This document shows, one piece after another, positions 10,736 to 23,638 of a DNA stretch of 64,000 nt. How positions within the stretch are numbered: position 1 is the stretch's first letter; every line of letters starts with the position of its first letter. Source of the stretch: Tachypleus tridentatus (taxonomy: Eukaryota > Arthropoda > Merostomata > Xiphosura > Limulidae); contig NW_027467782.1 in the NCBI RefSeq assembly GCF_004210375.1, positions 32,043,771 through 32,107,770 on the forward strand, given 5' to 3'. A model generated the notes under the pieces. The model worked only from the letters and a program-made list of their open reading frames with translations, had not been told where the DNA came from and did not search any database. The translations under genes and the position numbers were made by a program.

Positions 10736-10740
10736 AACAA

Positions 10741-13690
10741 TTTTAAAAAATGCCGCCAACAAACTTGACATTCTGCTGACAGAATAAAATAATCACTATA
10801 TATGAGCCACAATACATGGAAATTGCCCTGAAAAGTATCAAAATAATATTCAGTTCTGTAATTATAAATACCAATCCGACAAGAACATAAGTACAAGAAC
10901 ATAAGATCACAGAGAACCTGACCCTCCACGGTATGAACTTTTCTTACCCAAACACCGACAGAGATTCGAACGTTTTTCTGCACTACTGGCGTACGTGGAG
11001 AGAGATGTACAAGTTTATAAATCACTTGCAGCAATACAGTGTGGTGTAAACACTGGAGCAAGTGAGATATAATTCATATCAATTCATAGATGGGAAAAGA
11101 AGAGAAAGTTTTGTTAGGATAAAGCTAAAGTGTGAAAGGAGGTAAGTATTGTCTTAAATACTTGTTTAGAATAAGAAAATGTAAACTTGCACTGAATCTA
11201 TCAGGGAATTTTGCAAAAGGCTACTTAAACTTTATGATGAATTATGCTTCTCAGTCTTGTTCCTGCTAAATTAGAAAAGTGTACATCAAGTCCCATCTGT
11301 TTACCATGCTGTTCCTGAACACCTTTAATGTGAAATTTATGTCATGTATTACTATTTTACAATTGCAGGATCCTTTAAATATTCTGCAAGCTAATATATT
11401 GAAGAATCTGAAAACTTAATCAGATTTTAATTATATCACATTGATGTGTCTTCAGGTTTGAAATTTTATTTGTTCTAGTTGTGATTCATTAAGCCAAATG
11501 GAGTCTTTAGCAGGTGAATCATTCTCTGTTACCTGTATAATTACCACTTGGAACCATGCCTGTTGTGTACATGGAAGTCTTTACTAGGTAATTTCATGTT
11601 TGAATGTATTCGTCTAGTCAAGATATGTTACTTGAATGTCAACAGTTGTTCTAGACAAAACTTCATCAAACAGAACCAGCTTTTATTCTGCTTCTGTATT
11701 CTACTCAAACTTTGCTTGATATATCTTTCATTTTATGTGATTTTGATTTACCTTTCTGCTAAAGAGCCCAACCTGTAAAGTTCAAATCAGATATGTTAGT
11801 GCAAGTATTCTGACATTTAACATTTCAGAGGAAAGCCTCAACTGATTCGAACTGTCTATTTTAAGAAATAAAATGAATTTAAAAACGTACCTATATCTTT
11901 TTACCTCTACACATCCATGAGTTTTGTGGTTCCTATCATAACTGTAACTAAGAAATCTGGATTGTTGTGAAGAATTGGAGCTTGTGTACATTCTTCTGAT
12001 GCACACTCAAGAAGTCGTGAGGGTGGAGAATTCTGGGGGTGTTGATCCATGCTGTATGTTGTGTTAGAGCACTCAAAACCTAAAGTCACGATTGTTGACA
12101 ACATGAGAGTAAACTCAACAAGCAAATAAGTATCTGCATGAAATTTATTTTGATTCTAAAATTTCAGAAATTATGAATCCCAATTGTGTTAGTCCAGTTA
12201 CAGTGTATTTAGTCTTTGAAGGGTAACTGTTTTCCTATACCAGCATTTAAATTATTACATAAGAGTGATGTTAAAAGTCATTTTAGCTAAAACCTTTAAC
12301 CAAGTTATTTATCATATACTTCAGTCACACCTAATTTTGAGATAATTTAAACCTCATGTCTACCTATTGAATATTTTGATAGGTGGCAAACCAAACCAGT
12401 TTACATTATACTAGTGTAATGATGACATTAAACATTTATATTTTTGCTTACGTTCCCTCTTTTTAAGTTTTTGAAATATTCTATATTAGAATTACTGAAA
12501 CAGAAATGAAATTTTTGATTAACTTGAATTTATTAATAAAACTTCTGAATTAAAATTAAGAAGAGTATATAATTTGTCAATCATATTGTATGTGCTTTAT
12601 ACTGTGTTGACTAGGCCTTTTACCTAATATTAGTAATCTTGAGGCTGGGTGGAATATGAAAGATGTAGTAATGGCTTAGATTCTATTTATATTAGTAAAC
12701 CACTTAACAACAACTCTGTGGAAAGTAGGCTGAGTTTGTTAAGTGTAATTTCATGTAATTTATTCATATCATAACACATCAGGTTCAGTGTAAGGATTTC
12801 TTAAGACTGCTATTGGTTTGTTAACTTATCATCATATATTGTTATTTCCTTGCATTATTGACTTGCTCTTTATTCAGAAGAATTGGTGAAACAACAAATT
12901 AGTCTTTCTTGATTCTAAAGTTGGTTAAGCAAACACAGCATCAATGGGAGACTACTACATTGGTAACTATTCATAAAAACTTTAAAGTGAAAGTAAAGAA
13001 TAATGTGTGATCATTTAGCTCGGTTAACAAATTATTATACTTTTGTCTTTACTGATCTAATGTCAGTACGGCCTTTCATGAAAGGCCAGCAGGATATGAC
13101 AGACACTGGTTGAGATGTTATTAGTATTATCAAATTGATGAACACCAACTTTCACAGTGTTAACTGGATTGTTTGAGAAGTGTAATTCTTTTTATTAATT
13201 TTATATTTGTCACAACACATCCAAATTAGGGTAATAACATGTATGTGTTTATATAATGTTCAGCCTTGACTTGATTTGTAGATCACTTTCAACATAGAAG
13301 TTGTAATGTTGCAAAATAACAATTGTTAACTACATTTCCAATCTTTCGTGCATATAATACACAAAATATGCAAACCAAATATTATATTTGGTTATAATAA
13401 AAAGAATCCTTGCACATAAATAGATTACAGCTAGCAGTAAGTGAAGATTTCTTTGTTGAAGTAATTTAAGTCAGTTTATGCATCACCATAGAAGATTACT
13501 TCTTTTATTAATAACGTTATGGAAGAACCAATACATATTGTCCAAACATCATTTATAGTTACTTTGTGCCAGGCCATATACACTTGTTTAAAGAATGGTG
13601 AATCAGCTTCTTTGAATTCCAGACAGAAAAGCAACTACCATAAAACTAGTTTCCTCATGGTGACGAGAAACCCACTTGAAATAAAAAAAT
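10741..13690. other. AT-rich non-coding stretch before the PA2G4 exons
   Basis: No exon recognised, including the missing PA2G4 first exon (conserved TIAEDLVVTKYK region). An 18-bp perfect palindrome (GGCCTTTCATGAAAGGCC) lies at 13070-13087. A donor-like GGAGGTAAGT lies near 11148 without a convincing coding exon before it. Confidence 0.4.
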
Positions 13691-13704
13691 GCATCTCAGA
13701 ACAG

Positions 13705-13835
13705 CTGGTATGGGTATTAACACTTATTGATAAGGAGAGAACAACGTTTTGACTTTCCTAGCATCTTCAGGTTAACCTTTGTTGAAACATTGTTTTCTCC
13801 TTATCAGTAAGAGTGTTAATACCCATACCAACCTG
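13705..13835. repeat. Inverted repeat of Penelope-type terminal sequence
   Basis: The arms 13705-13751 and 13785-13835 are inverted copies, sharing GGTATGGGTATTAACAC and GATAAGGAGA.AACAA. The spacer contains CATCTTCAGGTTAACC. On the minus strand the left arm and spacer read CTGAAGATGC..AAAACGTTGTTCTCT, the same motif as beside the Penelope-like remnant near 42 kb. Confidence 0.75.
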
Positions 13836-13940
13836 TTTTCTGTTGCTACTTAAAGGAACAGTTTATTAATAGCATGAAATCTTGGTATTTTTATAATAGA
13901 ATGTGTTGAAAATGAAAATTTTTCTCTTGTATGTATAAAG

Positions 13941-14069
13941 GTGTTTTAAAGAGACTGATAGAAAAGTGTAAAGATGGAGAAAATGTACTAAGCATATGTG
14001 AACTTGGTGACAGTCTGCTATTAGAAGAAACTGGAAAAGTCTTTAAAAAAGAAAAGGAATTAAAAAAAG
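13941..14069 (+). CDS. PA2G4: PA2G4-like exon a
   Basis: Acceptor AAG at 13938-13940; the first two bases complete a split codon. Encodes [20 protein letters not shown] then [22 protein letters not shown] and the first base of Gly. Donor GTAATT at 14070. It corresponds to the region after the conserved N-terminal TKYK segment of PA2G4, whose exon I could not find upstream. Confidence 0.93.
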
Positions 14070-14071
14070 GT

Positions 14072-14990
14072 AATTTCAGTGCTTCTATTTTTATCTGTCT
14101 AAAAATCTTTGTTTTATTTTTAAATTATGCTTCACAGATAAGACCAAAATATTGTTTAAAATAATGTTTATTGTTCTTCTTTTTAATATCAGTTTTAGTA
14201 ATTTGATTGAGGTCTTAAAAATTCATAACATTTCTGCTACCAGGTTATTTATTGACTTTTGAGTAAAACCAGCAAACTGGTGTCTGCAAGAACTAAAGAT
14301 TTTAAAAAAGCATTTTTGAGCTCAGGAAGCCATTATACAGACATATTAGCATAATATTTTCACAAATAATAATCATACTTGAGCATTTTTCAGAAATTAT
14401 CTACTTATGTTTATAAGGGGCATGAAAATGCTTATTAAAATCTGTAGATTTACAAACTTATACTGTTAAATTAGAACTATCTAGAACAGTAGAATCTGTT
14501 TTACTTTTTAGAGAAACTTGTAACAAAAGAAAGTCTTTTTTTTGTGTACAGAAAAAGTATTCAATACCTTGAAACAATCCATTTATCTCTCATCACATTG
14601 TAGCTATTTTTCAAAGAAACATCTTAACATGAACTACACTAATCTGTGATATAATCATTGTGCAACAATAGCTCTCCACCAGCAGGAGGGTGACACATAC
14701 CTTGTATGCAGTCTATCCCATAAAGCAGTTTAGCTCAGGAATAATTTTATCCTTTAACTTGCTACTGTAATGAATGGACATGTTTATCATTGTTCAGTTT
14801 TTTTTTCAAATAAGCAAGATTTGCACAGCCTTTATTCCAGTATTAATTTTCATTCATTTCACTTCATATGGTTTCAAGTTCAATTTCAAACTACACTGTC
14901 TTTTGATTACTGAATTATAAAACTTGATTTGGAGCAATTCTTTAACAAGTAAATTGTTTAGTGAATGTGACTGTTACTTCCTCCTAAGAT
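14072..14990. other. Intron sequence, AT-rich
   Basis: No repeat or gene recognised. Confidence 0.4.
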
Positions 14991-16769
14991 TCTTGTGATG
15001 TTGCCAACACTGCTTCCACTTTGTTTGTGGCCACTGGAGGCTCATTGATTGTGAAGGATGTTACTACCATTGTTCAGTGCATCATGGATTTGTTAGTTCT
15101 TTTCCTGCTTCATCTCTTTCTTCTTGTGTTGAAATTGCCTTCCACCATTTCTGAACCCAATCACGGGGATAGTAATTGTGATAGTCCTTTATACCTCCTA
15201 GATTTGCAATAAGCTCCTCTTTACGTGTTGAGGATACTTTTACTCTTCCATGTCACTTTCTAGATCTTATTTCTCAGGTTTGTTTACTTTCACTTTCACC
15301 TATGCCTTTTATTCTTCTTGTTTCTTAGTAACCTGCTCTTGTGCCAAAGGTTATGTGGCTTTTCCTCATTTTTCAAATATGTGTATCCATACTGACCATT
15401 TTCTGAAACAGTATTTTGTGTGCGTGCACACCCACACAGACAACTTGTGCTTCTTGAGTCCAGGATTCCTTTGCTATAACTCTTGGCTGTTCTTCTGTTC
15501 CATTTGTGTATGCCATAGAATTACTTTTACTCACTTGTGGAGCTGATCCCCTGTCTCCAGTAATTTTCTCTAATGCTCAATTTTTCCATTCTCACCTTTT
15601 TACCTGCCCATCTTTTTCCTTGCTCATCTTCTCTTTTTCTCTTCTATGAAGCCTTAAACTTTGATCTTGAAACGTTTTCTAGGGATTTACAGTTGGTACT
15701 TTTCAATTACTTGGCCAAGGTTTAGTCAATCATCTGGAGACTTGAGCTGAGGCTATCCATCACCAGTCCTTTTTTTCCTCCTTGTTTTGTTATCTCTTTG
15801 CTTCTTTTCATTGCCTTCCCTCTCTTCAAGTTAGCTGTCACACATTCCATAGACAGCTTACTACTTTGTGCCTACTCAGCTCAGGCCTTTTGGGGAGTGA
15901 ATTTCTGTTTTGATTTGCAAACCCCTGGATGACTCCATTTGAAGCCAAACAGTTACTGTTATTCAATTACTTACCCAAATCATTTTGTTTCTCATCTCTA
16001 TTTTTCCTCTATTTTCCAAGCTTAAGTGTCTTCTGTGTTTCAAAGTTGTGGTATCAGATCTTTTGAACAGGAGAGTCATTAAGCTATGTGCTTAACTTCG
16101 AAACAAAATAAACTACAAAAGTAAGGATGCTGTGCTCCTCTCCAGGGTTTTATTCTCATTTTTTTTGTTTCCCTTGAAGAGATTGAATACTAGTGACCCA
16201 TCGTCAGTTATCAACCTTTTTTGCAACTACTGTCTTGTGGTTCCTTAGTTCAAGATGGAGATATTTCTTCCACTCAGTTGGTTTTTTTTTCCCTGGACAA
16301 TTCCAGTTGCCTCATTCTCCTGCCATTTTCATAGATATGTTTACCAGGATAAGGTATATATGATTTTCAAGTTTTTCCCTTTAGCATCAGTTGGGTTTTT
16401 TACGTATTCAGATGAGTCATTGTGATATTTTCTCACCATGTTCACAGTCTTCTCATTTTGTCCACATCACTTCTTTTCTAAGATACTTTGATTCTCAGGC
16501 TTAACCTTCCCAGTTTGTCTGTGAAACAAGGAACAGTTAGTGACTTTGAGTCTTAGAAAGATAGATAAGAAAATTTTTTCTGTATTTTTACAAACATGTC
16601 CACAAATCAGAATATCTAGTTCAGATAAATTAAATTAAAAAAGTGATAAGATGAGAAAAATATCCCTGATAGCTTTGAAAAATGTATTTTTATCTCAGCA
16701 AATGAAGAATATAGGAGCCTCAAATTCCGAAACATACTTACCAGCCATTGACAATATAACTTTTCACTT

Positions 16770-16945
16770 ACATTGGTTTTGCTTATCTAATCATTGGTGT
16801 TTCATTTTTAATTCTTATGTACTTTGCATAAATGCTCTTCACAACATCTAATTTGTAAGTTACTCCACCCTCTCCAGTGCACCCTCCATTCTGGTATTGT
16901 ATATAAGCACCTCACTTAGATAATGTAATCACTTTTTTTCAACCA
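16770..16945 (+). repeat. Left arm of a long inverted repeat
   Basis: ACATTGGTTTTGCTTAT ... CACTTAGATAATGTAATCAC pairs, with substitutions, with the reverse complement of 19480-19658. The strongest match is CACTTAGATAATGTAATCAC here against GTGATTATATTATCTAAGTG there. Confidence 0.75.
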
Positions 16946-19479
16946 AGAATTGTACACAGTTTTTTCTGTCAAAGAGTTATGCATCATCCCATTATAGATT
17001 ATGATTTATGTGCTATTTCATGCTTTTTCACTGTAATTATAATTTTAAAAAAATCATCAAAGTAGACATGATATTTGCAGGTGTTAATTTCCATGATACT
17101 CTTGACAGCAAGATGGTTAATTTAAGCTTCCCTACTCCTTTGTTATCTAGTATCTCTCTAAGTCAAGGAAGGATTACATTTTGTTGGGGCTGTCCATATT
17201 TTTATCTGTTGAGAGATGGAGGCATTCATTTGTTCTGGGGTCTTTTTTTCCTAGGCTTCTGAAGTTGCCTTTCTTGTTGATACTAGGGAGTATTTGGATT
17301 CTCTTTTCTAAGATTCTTGGAAGTCTAATTTGGATCCTATATTTTTCTTCAGTTAGCCATTTGGATTTGTGAGATTTTGGGTTGTTTTTTTTTGTTCCCT
17401 TAGAGTGTACTTTTACTTTGTTATTAGAGGTGTGGAGGAGATTAATTAGTTTCTCCTCCTTAAGTTTCTGGTTAAGGCTGGGATGTATATTGTTTTATGG
17501 GATAGATAGTCTTTTTACATGTGTTTCCTTGCCTTGATTTTCCATCTCCTGGAAAAGTATCCTTCTTGGCTGCTGATATGTTGATGTCATAAGTGGAGTG
17601 GTTAGCATGTTTGTAGGACTTTTTCTCTCCCCTTAAGTCCTGCCATATACTTATAGGTCCTTTCTAAGTTTCTTGCAGTCAATGAAGGAGATACATTCAT
17701 CTCTTTACTTCTCTTGCCATCTGTTTCTCCTCAGCAATCGATTGTAAACTGATAATTTGTTTTGATTTATCAGGCCTGGAAGTGTTATGTGAACCACTTT
17801 ATCTTCTCTAGTGGTGATTGTCTTGACTGTATATTAATTGGGATCCTTCAGCTTCCCTTGATTTTTCTCATTTTCTGATAGGTGGATTACCAAATATCCA
17901 TTTGCATATTTTGGTCTCTACAGGTGAGGTATCTGCCGAGTTAAATCTCATCAGATTCAACACATTTGCCATTTGCTGTCTATCATTTAACCAGTGGGAG
18001 ACATTTTATGGGCTTGTATTTTGGTTGTCAGACTAATCCAACTGCTTTTCTCTTATGTTCTTTATATGCTTGGGAAGCTATTTCTGGAATTATTTCCCTA
18101 CCTTTTGGCCATTTTTAACAACATCTGCTAGATTACAAGGAGTAGGAAGTTATTTTATATTATTTTGTCTATTTCCCAAGGTCCATTATATCTTGCTTTT
18201 ACTGGATCCAACTTTGTGGTGAATGTTGCTCAGACAGGTGTGCTTCTCTCATTCCAGTTTCATACTAGCACCAGTTTTCTTATTCTTACTGCTGGTTGCA
18301 ACATGACTTCTAGAAATGAGATGTTCCACAAGACCATCTAGACACCTTCAAAATGGTATTATTGTGGTATAGATTGCCACTCATGGACAATCATGAGTAA
18401 AGCTAAAGGGGATCCTGTCTGTTCCCACTGATATTTAGGTTGAATAAAATGTGGTTAGTTTGCTTTTTAAAAATTTAGGGAACTTGTTTCACTTATTGCA
18501 CTGTTTTCAGAACACTGTTCTTCAGGTCTCCCTGAATTGCTGTAACCCACAGATTCTAGTAGTGTAGTTAGGGAGTCCTAACCAAACCAAATTTTCAGTC
18601 ACTTTGGTTGTGGACAAAAGTTTTTCCTCCAGAGTGTTAGTATGCTCCTCCAGTTTTTAAGAAGAGGGGAAAGTTGGAGACTTGGATCCCTGGATGTCAG
18701 GAAGCCTACTCATAATTCTTGTTCAGATTTGACACCAGGCAAACAAATTGAGATCTGCATGGCCCTTCTCTTTAATCATTGGTGCTTTTGTATGTTATTC
18801 GTGGAAGAAAGTCCATTATCTTCTTGTAATTCTGAAAATGAAATGGTCTTATCCCAAGTCTTTAGTTGAGCACAAGTTCCATGTCCTCTCCTTAGTTCCA
18901 GGGGTAAATGGAATACATCTTGCTCACTTGGATGAGGAGTGAGGATGAATGTTCATAATTCCAGACTGGATAAGTTCTGTTGTTTTGGTTGAGTACAGCA
19001 TGTGTGATCTCATTGTTCTAAGCCTGGAATGTTGCTTTTTGGACTTTTTTCAGGTAGAGGAGAAAGTTTGCTTACTTCAGTGTTGCATACTTTCTCATTT
19101 GATTCTGGTGGCATGAAACACATCACTATAGGGGTACAGGTACGATCCAATCAAAAGTTCAATTGCCCTAATCACCAACATTGGGTACAGGAATCAAGAC
19201 CACTTAATTCCATCCCCAAGTTGTAGAACTTTTGTTATCTGGTAAGGGTTGGCCTATAATGATGATTACTCATGTAGTATTCCACCCTTGATACAGGAAC
19301 TAGGCTGCAGGTGAAGGGCATAGCATACCTGTTCTGGATGTAGTGTGGTTTCCCCTGCTCGTGTGCTACTTTTATTTTATTTTCTGTATGGATTATGCTC
19401 TCAAAAGCCCCTCCACTTTCTTGGTGTGGGATTCTAGCTGCACAATCTCCTGCCCTACCTCCCCACTAAGAGCTGGTGC

Positions 19480-19658
19480 AAGTCTTGAAAAAAGTGATTA
19501 TATTATCTAAGTGAGGTACTAAAATGCAGTACCAAAATGGAGGATACATTGATCAAGGAAGGGGTAATCTGTAAATTGGATATTGTTCAGAGCTTTTAAG
19601 TGGGGATAAATGGTTGGAGCCATACGAGACCAATTCTAACATAAGAAAAGCCAATGTC
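19480..19658 (-). repeat. Right arm of a long inverted repeat
   Basis: Inverted partner of 16770-16945. Similarity covers about 170 bp with moderate divergence. DIRS elements have inverted termini, but the RT-like segment lies left of both arms, so this could also be two oppositely inserted copies of one repeat. Confidence 0.75.
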
Positions 19659-19660
19659 TG

Positions 19661-20132
19661 AGAATAATTATGTTGTCAATGGTGGTAAGTGTTAATGGAA
19701 ATACATTTTTAGTCAAAGGAAATATTAACTTCAATATTCTGGTTTGTAAGTATCTGTACTTTGTGTTTTTTAATTGGTTGGATATTCTTGTAAGTTGTAA
19801 TGTAAGAGAAAATTTAAAAATGAAACTTCAAAGAGGAAATTTGTCATGTGACACAAAAGTGAATATTGAGAATCAATTTCAGTATATCCTCCTGAAATTA
19901 AGAACATAAACTTTAAATTATAAACTGTTTTGATGCCAAGTTTATTAACATACGTTGATAATAAAGCTGTTTAAATGTCACAAAGTATAAAAAATAACGT
20001 ATTTAAGTTATACATGTCTAATAGCCCAAGCTTAATACATTCCAACTATAAACTGAATTTTAAGTTTTCTTGGGTAGCTTGTACTATCTTAGTTTAATTC
20101 CATAAATTGTATAGCAGTATCCTTTCTTCCAG
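19661..20132. other. Intron sequence, nothing recognised
   Basis: AT-rich sequence ending in the acceptor TTTCTTCCAG of the next exon. Confidence 0.5.
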
Positions 20133-20238
20133 GTATTGCTTTTCCAACATGTGTTTCTGTGAACAACTGCATCTGCCATTTCTCACCTCTGAGAAGTGAT
20201 CCTGATGTCATATTGAAAGATGGAGATGTTGTAAAACT
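20133..20238 (+). CDS. PA2G4: PA2G4-like exon b
   Basis: Acceptor CTTTCTTCCAG at 20122-20132, donor GTATGT at 20239. Encodes (G)[17 protein letters not shown] and [17 protein letters not shown] plus the first two bases of a Leu codon. It is very close to known PA2G4 proteins and shows no lesion. Confidence 0.95.
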
Positions 20239-20699
20239 GTATGTATAACACTATTGCTTTTATCTAACTAGATTTTTAATGTTTATTAAAGAATGTTGTG
20301 ACATGTACAGAAAAATATGCATGGGGCTAGTGCTAAAATTATATTATTTATCCTCAACAGAAAGCCAAGGTTTTAATCTATCAGATGACAGTATTTTACT
20401 TTTTTTTTCTGTAGAGAAATTTATATATTTCCTTTTGAGTGAAAACTTTATTTCCCCAGGAAACAAATCAACAAGCTCTTGTCACATAGTGATGAAACTG
20501 GAAAAGTTGGGGTAATTATGGGACATTGTCAGCATTTTGTATGTGATTATTTAATTAAACGAAACATTATTTAGGGCAGTAATTCCAGTAATATAAAAAC
20601 ACCGCAGTAAAGATTTTCTCTCTCTAAACTAAACCCCTACGCTTGTTTGCGCCATCTACAGTCAAAAACAACAACAACAGAAAAGACTGAGTTAAGTAC

Positions 20700-21010
20700 T
20701 TGATGTTTTTGTCCTTCCTGTGTATTTTTTGGTTATTATAATAAAAGTAACTAAAATGCAAAAAATTACAAATTTTTAGGTTAGTCAAGATTAGGTAAAA
20801 TAAAGAAAAATAAGATATTTTCATGAGGTATGCTTCTGAGTAGCTTTTGTGTTATGTAATTCTATAGAGTAACACAAACTGTACGTTTTATAGTGATTTC
20901 CAAACATTATGCCAAACAAGTCATTTTAAAGGGTAATAAAACAGCAAACATCAAATATAAAAAGATGTATACTGTTACAAGTTTAAAGCTAATTAACCTT
21001 AGGTCATGGG
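20700..21010 (+). repeat. Unclassified interspersed repeat, copy 1
   Basis: Similar along about 300 bp to 29860-30150. Shared blocks are TTATTATAA.AAAAGTAA, TTTTTAGGTTAGT, TTTCATGAG, TTTTTAGTGATTT and AAAGAGATGTA.ACT (with substitutions). Confidence 0.65.
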
Positions 21011-21182
21011 TTAAAGAACCTGTTATTGCATTTGTTGACTTACATTCAAAATTTTATTCAACTACTATTTTATGAACATATATCCTTAAGCTGTTGGTAT
21101 CAAGCTGTAGAATATAATTCAAATTTTCTTATCATACATTAAATATTAAACACATTGGTCATTTTCCTTTTGCATTCTTTGA

Positions 21183-21746
21183 TTGTTTTTATATCTCATA
21201 TTCATTACTGGAGCTTTATTCTCTTGTCTTTACCTTCTCTTCACTCTCATCTCTTCACAATTGTTTTCTTCTTATTTCCTATTTGACCCCTCCACCAGGT
21301 TCTGGATAGTTTTTCTGGGGTGTCTGTGGTTATTCCTTGTCCCTACTCAGATCAGGATCTCATCTTTGGCTTTCTCTCTCTTCATACAGTTTCTGTGTAG
21401 TTGGCATCTATTCAGATATGACACCCTTTTTCTTCTTGTTCATCTCCTTAAATCCTTCGTACGTGACTTGCATCTTTCTTCTCTCTCATTTGCCATGAGG
21501 TATCTAAGGCATTGCTCTCACCTTGGTGACTCAAGCAGAAAGTGTTTATCAATTTATTTTCACTTCTTAGCTCACCCGTCGTGTCTATTCCTGCATATTC
21601 TTACACATTACTTGACTGCACCTTGTTTTTTATGTTTTACATTTCTTTTTTCTTTGCCTCCTCTCACTACTCTCTCTCCTGGATGGTTTGCTTTTGTCTG
21701 TCATCCTGATGATTACAACTCTTTGTACCCAATCAACTTAGGATAG
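21183..21746 (+). pseudogene. DIRS-type C-terminal remnant, possibly tyrosine recombinase
   Basis: An open frame of 187 codons, rich in Leu, Ser, Phe and Cys. The order LVPTQIRISSLAFS, AMRYLRHCSHLGDSSRK, HPSCLFLHILTHYL resembles the end of DIRS tyrosine recombinases (alternating CP..AL..YL.R and SRKRLF, then H.L..YL). Its composition matches the DIRS-like stretch upstream, and TACTCAG.TCAGG occurs in both. The family call is tentative; the frame could be open by chance in pyrimidine-rich DNA. Confidence 0.35.
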
Positions 21747-21759
21747 GGGCTCGTATTTT

Positions 21760-23638
21760 TTTCTTTGTTAACCTATGTAAAAGATCTCACTATGTAGATC
21801 AAGTGAGTGAAAACAACTTGATTTAAAGAGAACATCTCACACTTAGTTTATTTTAACTCTTTTGAATGCCTTTGCTTTGTTGATAAAATCTGTTGTTCAG
21901 TTCTGGTTGTTTTAGTGTTTTTATTTCTCAAAGCATGCAAATTGTATCACTACAAATTCTGTATCTGATGAAGCCCATCTGTATTTCACTAATTTAGTTT
22001 GATGGTAAGTTTAATTATTTTTTCAGTGATTTTGAAATGGAAAGCATTTTCCCTTTGAGACTTGGAAATGAAATTCATTTGTAATTTGTTTGTTGATAAG
22101 TCTGGTAATGTTCCAAATAGCAACGCTATTGACTTTTCAGTTTTGGAGTCATTTTCTAGTTTGTAAAGCATTTGAATCTGTCTTCTCCACATTGGTTTTG
22201 CAGCAGTGGATATCTACTGTGGATATATTTAATGGTTTTTCTAGACCTTTCAGTGCCTTTTCATATCCTAGTTTGTCAGTGTGTTTTCTATGTTAGATCC
22301 AAACATGTTTTTGTGGCTACCATTGCAGCTTATACAAAATAAACCCCCTATTACACTTTGCCTTGGTCACTAACCTTGTACTTTACTTAAGGTTTATTTA
22401 CATGTAAAAATTAAAGTAAGATCTTAACTTAGTGTAATAGCCTTTTAACTTGTATAAACAAACACAAATTGTTTATACTTAAAGTTTATGAGTGTATGAG
22501 AACTACACCTCAGCAGTATTGTATAATAAAACTCCAAAAAATAAGTTTTGTATACAAAGACAACTTTTTGCAATCAAGTAAAATTAATTTAGGACTGAAT
22601 TTTCAATGTTATCCATGTTCAGTGAGTTTGCTGGTTTTTGAATAAAAAATACACAATTTCAAAAATTATTTTTCTCCTAGTTATAAGACCCATATTTAGT
22701 TTTTTGTAGTTTAATTCAAATTAATTTTCACACCATGTATTTTGTAAAATAATCTATTATTTATCACACGTAATCTGTTTAATATGATTATCCATTATTT
22801 TCTGAAATTTCTGTTATGATAAGTTTGAAGAAGAAAGAAAGATTAATTGTAAACTGCACATTATTACAGTCTTAGTGATGACTCTGTTGTGCATAGATGC
22901 AACTTCCTGGTCTACACTTAAGCAGACCAGAGGCTCAGAAGTCCATTGGGATATGTTAGAAACTTTACAGTTACGTTTGAATGAGAGTATTGTGGTTTCA
23001 GTTTCTGTGGTCATATTTCTTATGGGAAACAGTCTCTGGTTTTGAGATGTAACTGGAAGCTTTTGGCTTAAAAACCTTTGTCAGTTTTAGTACTTGTTTG
23101 TATTCTTGTTAATTGCACCAAGAAGTAGGTCCATTTTTTTGTTGTAGTGACATTTCAGGTGTGGGGTCGTTCTTTGTAATTATGGCCTTGATTTTGAAGA
23201 TTAGGGTATTTTTGTAGATTGTAATGTAATTTTTGGATTACATTGCAGTGTTAAATACTTAGTGTTGTGAGTTTTTTCACATCCATTGGAAAACAATGAA
23301 GCCTTCTTTCTTTAAAATGTTATTTGAATCTATATGGTTGACAATCTCACCATGTGTAAGTCTATTTTTGAAAGAGCTGTGGTATGTTCTTGTAGACATA
23401 AACCTATCCTAGTGATATTGAGTGGTTGGGAATTTACCATGAATTAAATAAAGAAACTAAACATAGCTCTGTGACTTCTATCTGTGGTGGATGTCACTTC
23501 ATTCATATAAATCTCCATTTGTACAAAACATGTAAGGTTATATTTATTGTATTTTAATTTTTTATTTAATTTATTCATGAACAAAAAGATTAACTTTATG
23601 TTTTCAACTACATACGTTGTGTGTTTTGTACATTTCAG
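21760..23638. other. Intron sequence, no gene recognised
   Basis: AT-rich. No exon. Ends in the acceptor TACATTTCAG before exon c. Confidence 0.4.

Larger units (their letters stand above)
6840..10740 (+). mobile_element. Jockey-like non-LTR retrotransposon, copy 1 (near full length, frameshifted)
   Basis: The order is zinc-knuckle ORF1, endonuclease, reverse transcriptase, C-terminal domain, AT-rich 3' end, as in jockey/CR1-type LINEs. The 5' limit is uncertain because it follows a SINE tail at 6834; the 3' coding end is a TAA at 10631-10633, then an AT-rich tract. The coding sequence is broken at about 7308-7314 (A run), near 9315, near 9760 (T run) and near 10140, so this copy cannot make its proteins. 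A 5'-truncated relative lies on the minus strand at 48044-51370. Confidence 0.9.
14991..19660 (+). mobile_element. Degraded DIRS-like retroelement region (plus strand)
   Basis: This pyrimidine-rich stretch carries decayed RT coding. Around 16190-16420 the plus strand reads SSVINL..N..LVVP.FKME, then HRYVYQDKVYMIFKF.PLASV. This order (FRPV.DL..LN..LVVP.FKMET, then HRK.LRFVYQ.KV..F..LPFGLS) is that of DIRS/YR-type reverse transcriptases. Farther on, VHITSFLRYFDS at about 16460-16495 corresponds to the YLDD active-site block (now YFDS, other frame). Near 18200, FVVNVAQTGVLL resembles the NVVADALSR motif of the RNase H end. Stops and frameshifts are frequent. Inverted arms at 16770-16945 and 19480-19658 lie inside it. 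Confidence 0.55.

Noticed and set aside
10450-11061. 203-codon open frame on the minus strand
   Set aside because: Antisense to the LINE C terminus and the AT microsatellite; low-complexity Tyr/Ile translation.
10741-13940. Search for PA2G4 first exon (TIAED..V.TKYK)
   Set aside because: No frame on the plus strand shows it; it may lie outside the window or be lost.
22860-23460. Penelope N-terminal remnant on the minus strand
   Set aside because: A few phrases looked suggestive, but no motif order could be defended.
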